Shown here in pieces: positions 55,346 through 57,186 of a stretch of 57,186 nt of DNA. The DNA comes from Nitrospirales bacterium (lineage in GTDB: Bacteria; Nitrospirota; Nitrospiria; Nitrospirales; UBA8639), in contig JAJDBQ010000207.1 of assembly GCA_029261255.1 (NCBI GenBank), positions 1 to 57,186 on the forward strand. Direction: 5' to 3'. Within the stretch, counting starts at the first letter, position 1; each line of letters begins with the position of its first letter. The notes below the pieces were generated by a model. That model ran no database searches. It had not been told where the DNA came from and saw nothing but the letters and a program-made list of their open reading frames with translations. The position numbers were made by a program, and so were the translations under genes.

Positions 55346-55866
55346 ATGATGCATGCGGAGACCATTCTCTCACCAAAGAATTTATCACAAGTTTGGATAG
55401 ACCTAGCCCAGGACGACGGAACTCCTGACTCCTATGAACTCACTGAACACGGGGAAATAGTCATGAGTCCGAAGCCCAGCAACGGGCATCAAGTCATTTG
55501 TGCGAAATTCCTCGTCCAGCTTTGGACTCAACTGGGAAAAAAGGCAGTGCCTGATAGCCGCCGTCATCACTGATGAAGCGGGCATCAGAGTCCCTGATGT
55601 CGTCTGGATGCCAGAGGAAAAATGGGACGTGGTGATGACAGATCAAGGTCTCGTCCAGGCCCCTGATCTTATAGTTGAAGTCCTTTCTCCCGGTAATCGC
55701 GAAACAGAAATCAACCATAAAACTCAAGCCTACCTCGGCTCAGGCGTCCAAGAAGTGATTATAGTCAGCCTTCACTGGAAGCATCGAATATGTCCGCCAG
55801 GATGGGGTCCATCGCACGTCCAGCTTCAACCTCTCGCTCACCCTTCCCGCTCAGCTCTTTCCCTAG
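55346..55866 (+). pseudogene. Uma2-family (DUF820) endonuclease-like gene with two frameshifts
   Basis: Starting at ATG 55346 the frames together read a Uma2 protein: YELTEHGEIVMSPKPSNGHQ, then ITDEAGIRVPDVVWMPEE and APDLIVEVLSPGNRETEINHKTQAYL with the PD-(D/E)xK-like acidic residues, then TGSIEYVRQDGVHRTSS ending at TAG 55864-55866. The first shift lies at the A-run near 55539-55545 and the second near 55771. The protein was complete before these lesions. Uma2 genes are often mobile and multi-copy; function unknown. Confidence 0.75.
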
Positions 55867-56507
55867 GTGGAATCTCGCCCGAAAAAGGGCAACACTTTCC
55901 CTGAACGCCCTTTACCGATTCACTCAGGGCAGCAAACCAATATTAGTTCTAATCACTCAAACGGCGAACAGTCCCATCGCCTAGAGGCCAAGTCGTATGC
56001 TTGAGAATAAAATACTTCACGTACCCACTCATGGTCTTCCCTGATTCGTGCCAGAATCCTTGACCGAGCTGGATTCAAGACGACCGGTTGCGGAATGAAT
56101 CCACGTCCGCACCTTTTTATCATGAACCAAGCGGCTTCCCTTTTAATCGCTACTAAAAAACCTGGTCCTATGAGCAGTGAATGGGGCGCGGCCTATCCCT
56201 GCGACATTCCGTTTGATTTCATCAAACTCGTGACTTTCCGCCTTAATCGGACGCGGTCGCCGCTTGAACAACTCTTGAGATACCACATTTGACAAGAGCT
56301 TCCACCAAGGGTATTTTCGAAAATCCAACGATCCTGAACAGCTTCAGGAACAACCATTGAATTTCCAGTGAGTTGTCATCAAGTGACAAGCGACTGAGCA
56401 TGTTGTTCTACCAAATGAAGAGAGTGGGTTCTTCTCCACTGCCACAACGTAGATGGGAAGAAGCGAATTGCCCCTGATAACACGAATCGGTCAAAGGCAA
56501 TCAAAAA
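55867..56507. other. No recognisable gene (about 640 bp)
   Basis: No credible frame; a 65-codon frame at 56095 has no motif. GTCCCATCGCCTAGAGGCC at about 55969-55987 resembles the 5' half of a tRNA-Glu, but the anticodon and T arms are absent. Confidence 0.4.
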
Positions 56508-56924
56508 ATGAGAATGCAGGACAGCATCCACATCTATGCCACACTTGCCCGAGTGTGGGAACTGACGCTCAACGTCGAGGCCTGGCCGGAGTACACACCG
56601 ACCTTTACTAAAATTGAGTTACTCGACAACCATTCAATCACCGTTGGCTCAACCGCCCGTATCAAACAGCCCTTGCAACGGGCGAAGGTCTGGACCGTCA
56701 CATTACTCGAATATCGTAAACGGTTTTCCTGGACCACCAGGCTAATGGGAACACACATAACTGCCAGCCATGGCCTCGTCGAAAACGAAACTGGAGTGAT
56801 AAACACGCTCACCATAGACATAGAGGGCCGACTCGCGCCGATCATCGGTGCGCTCCTGAGGCGTCCCATCCTCAAAGCGATGGCTGTCGAAAACCTTGGC
56901 TTCAAGACCGCCGCGGAAAATTAA
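56508..56924 (+). CDS. SRPBCC-family (polyketide cyclase/START-like) protein
   Basis: A 138-residue protein with the helix-grip fold pattern: an opening strand DSIHIYATLARVWELTLNVEAWPEYTPT, the long strand pair RIKQPLQRAKVWTVTLLEYRKRFSW, and a long C-terminal helix (LAPIIGALLRRPILKAMAVENL). The family binds hydrophobic ligands; no catalytic residue can be named. ATG 56514 is an equally possible start. Confidence 0.75.
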   Translation: MRMQDSIHIYATLARVWELTLNVEAWPEYTPTFTKIELLDNHSITVGSTARIKQPLQRAKVWTVTLLEYRKRFSWTTRLMGTHITASHGLVENETGVINTLTIDIEGRLAPIIGALLRRPILKAMAVENLGFKTAAEN

Positions 56925-57072
56925 ATCAGGAAGAATTTCAAGTAAGCAAGTTGAACCGTGCCATGCAATGCGGTCACCCATTACTTCTCTTCCTTCTCTA
57001 GCGACGCCTGCCGACTAGCCCAGGGGTCGGACGCTCTTAGTATCCGGCGGGCCATGTTTGAGATTCTATGGT

Positions 57073-57186
57073 TTATGTCAAGCCCCGTGTGAGGCGATCC
57101 GCGTTAAACGTGGTCTGATACCGGTGAATAGACCAAGCCGCCCGGGCAATCTTCCGTGCGATAATCACTAAGGTGGCCGTGGAACT
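57073..57186 (-). pseudogene. C-terminus of an IS110-type transposase (cut by window edge)
   Basis: The minus strand from the window end reads 37 codons to TAA 57073-57075 with TATLVIIARKIARAAWSIHR and TTFNADRLT, the usual closing helix of IS110/IS1111 transposases. The main body lies outside the window, so its integrity cannot be judged. Confidence 0.55.

Noticed and set aside
55969-55987. tRNA-Glu-like sequence (GTCCCATCGCCTAGAGGCC)
   Set aside because: Only the acceptor/D-arm part resembles a tRNA; no anticodon or T arm follows. At most an att-like scar.

Overview
The window looks like a chromosomal piece of a Gram-negative biofilm-forming bacterium, most likely a Nitrospira-like member of the Nitrospirota. 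This placement is inference: it rests on an XrtA/PEP-CTERM exopolysaccharide (EPS) gene set, PEP-CTERM tails ending in WRRFKK, lipoprotein TPR proteins, a fused CysNC and moderate, AT-leaning base composition. No rRNA or ribosomal marker is present, so the phylum stays provisional.

Layout. (1) 1-10.7 kb is a decayed, insertion-sequence-rich margin. It holds a partial IS3 orfA, a secreted SGNH hydrolase, an IS3 orfA with an amber stop, a broken DUF5060/DUF4038 (apiosidase-like) gene, an intact relative of it at 5540-6892, remnants of a third copy and of a GT2 glycosyltransferase, an internally deleted IS3 element, a hexapeptide acetyltransferase, and one complete IS3-family element (9416-10659) with inverted repeats, a 3-bp target duplication and a T TTT TTA slippery heptamer. 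(2) 10.9-37 kb is the EPS/PEP-CTERM locus, mostly on the minus strand: a UPF0104 flippase-like protein, an acyl carrier protein with an FkbH-type HAD protein, two SDR epimerases/dehydratases, a GT4 glycosyltransferase, a GlpD-like dehydrogenase, cysD-cysNC, a FemAB-like protein, a TIGR03016-type outer-membrane barrel, two plus-strand PEP-CTERM proteins, a dead IS30 element, then the operon of two Wza-like export proteins, a fused Wzc-type tyrosine autokinase, an EpsB/WcaJ-type sugar transferase and an XrtA-type deacetylase. (3) A tRNA-Arg(CCT) lies at 37344-37420. (4) 37.7-57 kb carries mixed housekeeping and accessory genes: a frameshifted radical SAM protein, TPR proteins, a cupin, a Tag-DUF488 fusion, a C39-like peptidase, DUF5069, RtcB, small lipoproteins, a caspase-like protease with Sel1-like repeats, a 3-hydroxyisobutyrate-dehydrogenase-type reductase, a kinase-like protein, a GH15 glucoamylase/trehalase-like enzyme, a NicO-type metal transporter, a broken Uma2 gene, an SRPBCC protein and the C-terminus of an IS110-type transposase.

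How it fits together (inference). The sugar transferase starts a glycan on undecaprenyl phosphate, GT4 and the SDR enzymes extend or supply it, Wzc and the Wza proteins control length and export, and the deacetylase and FemAB protein belong to the set that co-occurs with exosortase XrtA. The two PEP-CTERM proteins would be sorted substrates. Each has an exact GG-N10-GC sigma-54 promoter, the same AAGGAGGTTTTATGA start region and a strong terminator, which suggests one shared regulon. No exosortase, PrsK or PrsR gene lies in the window. The FkbH-ACP pair and the CysD-CysNC pair could supply activated glyceryl and PAPS groups for decorating the polymer, but no acyl- or sulfotransferase is visible here.
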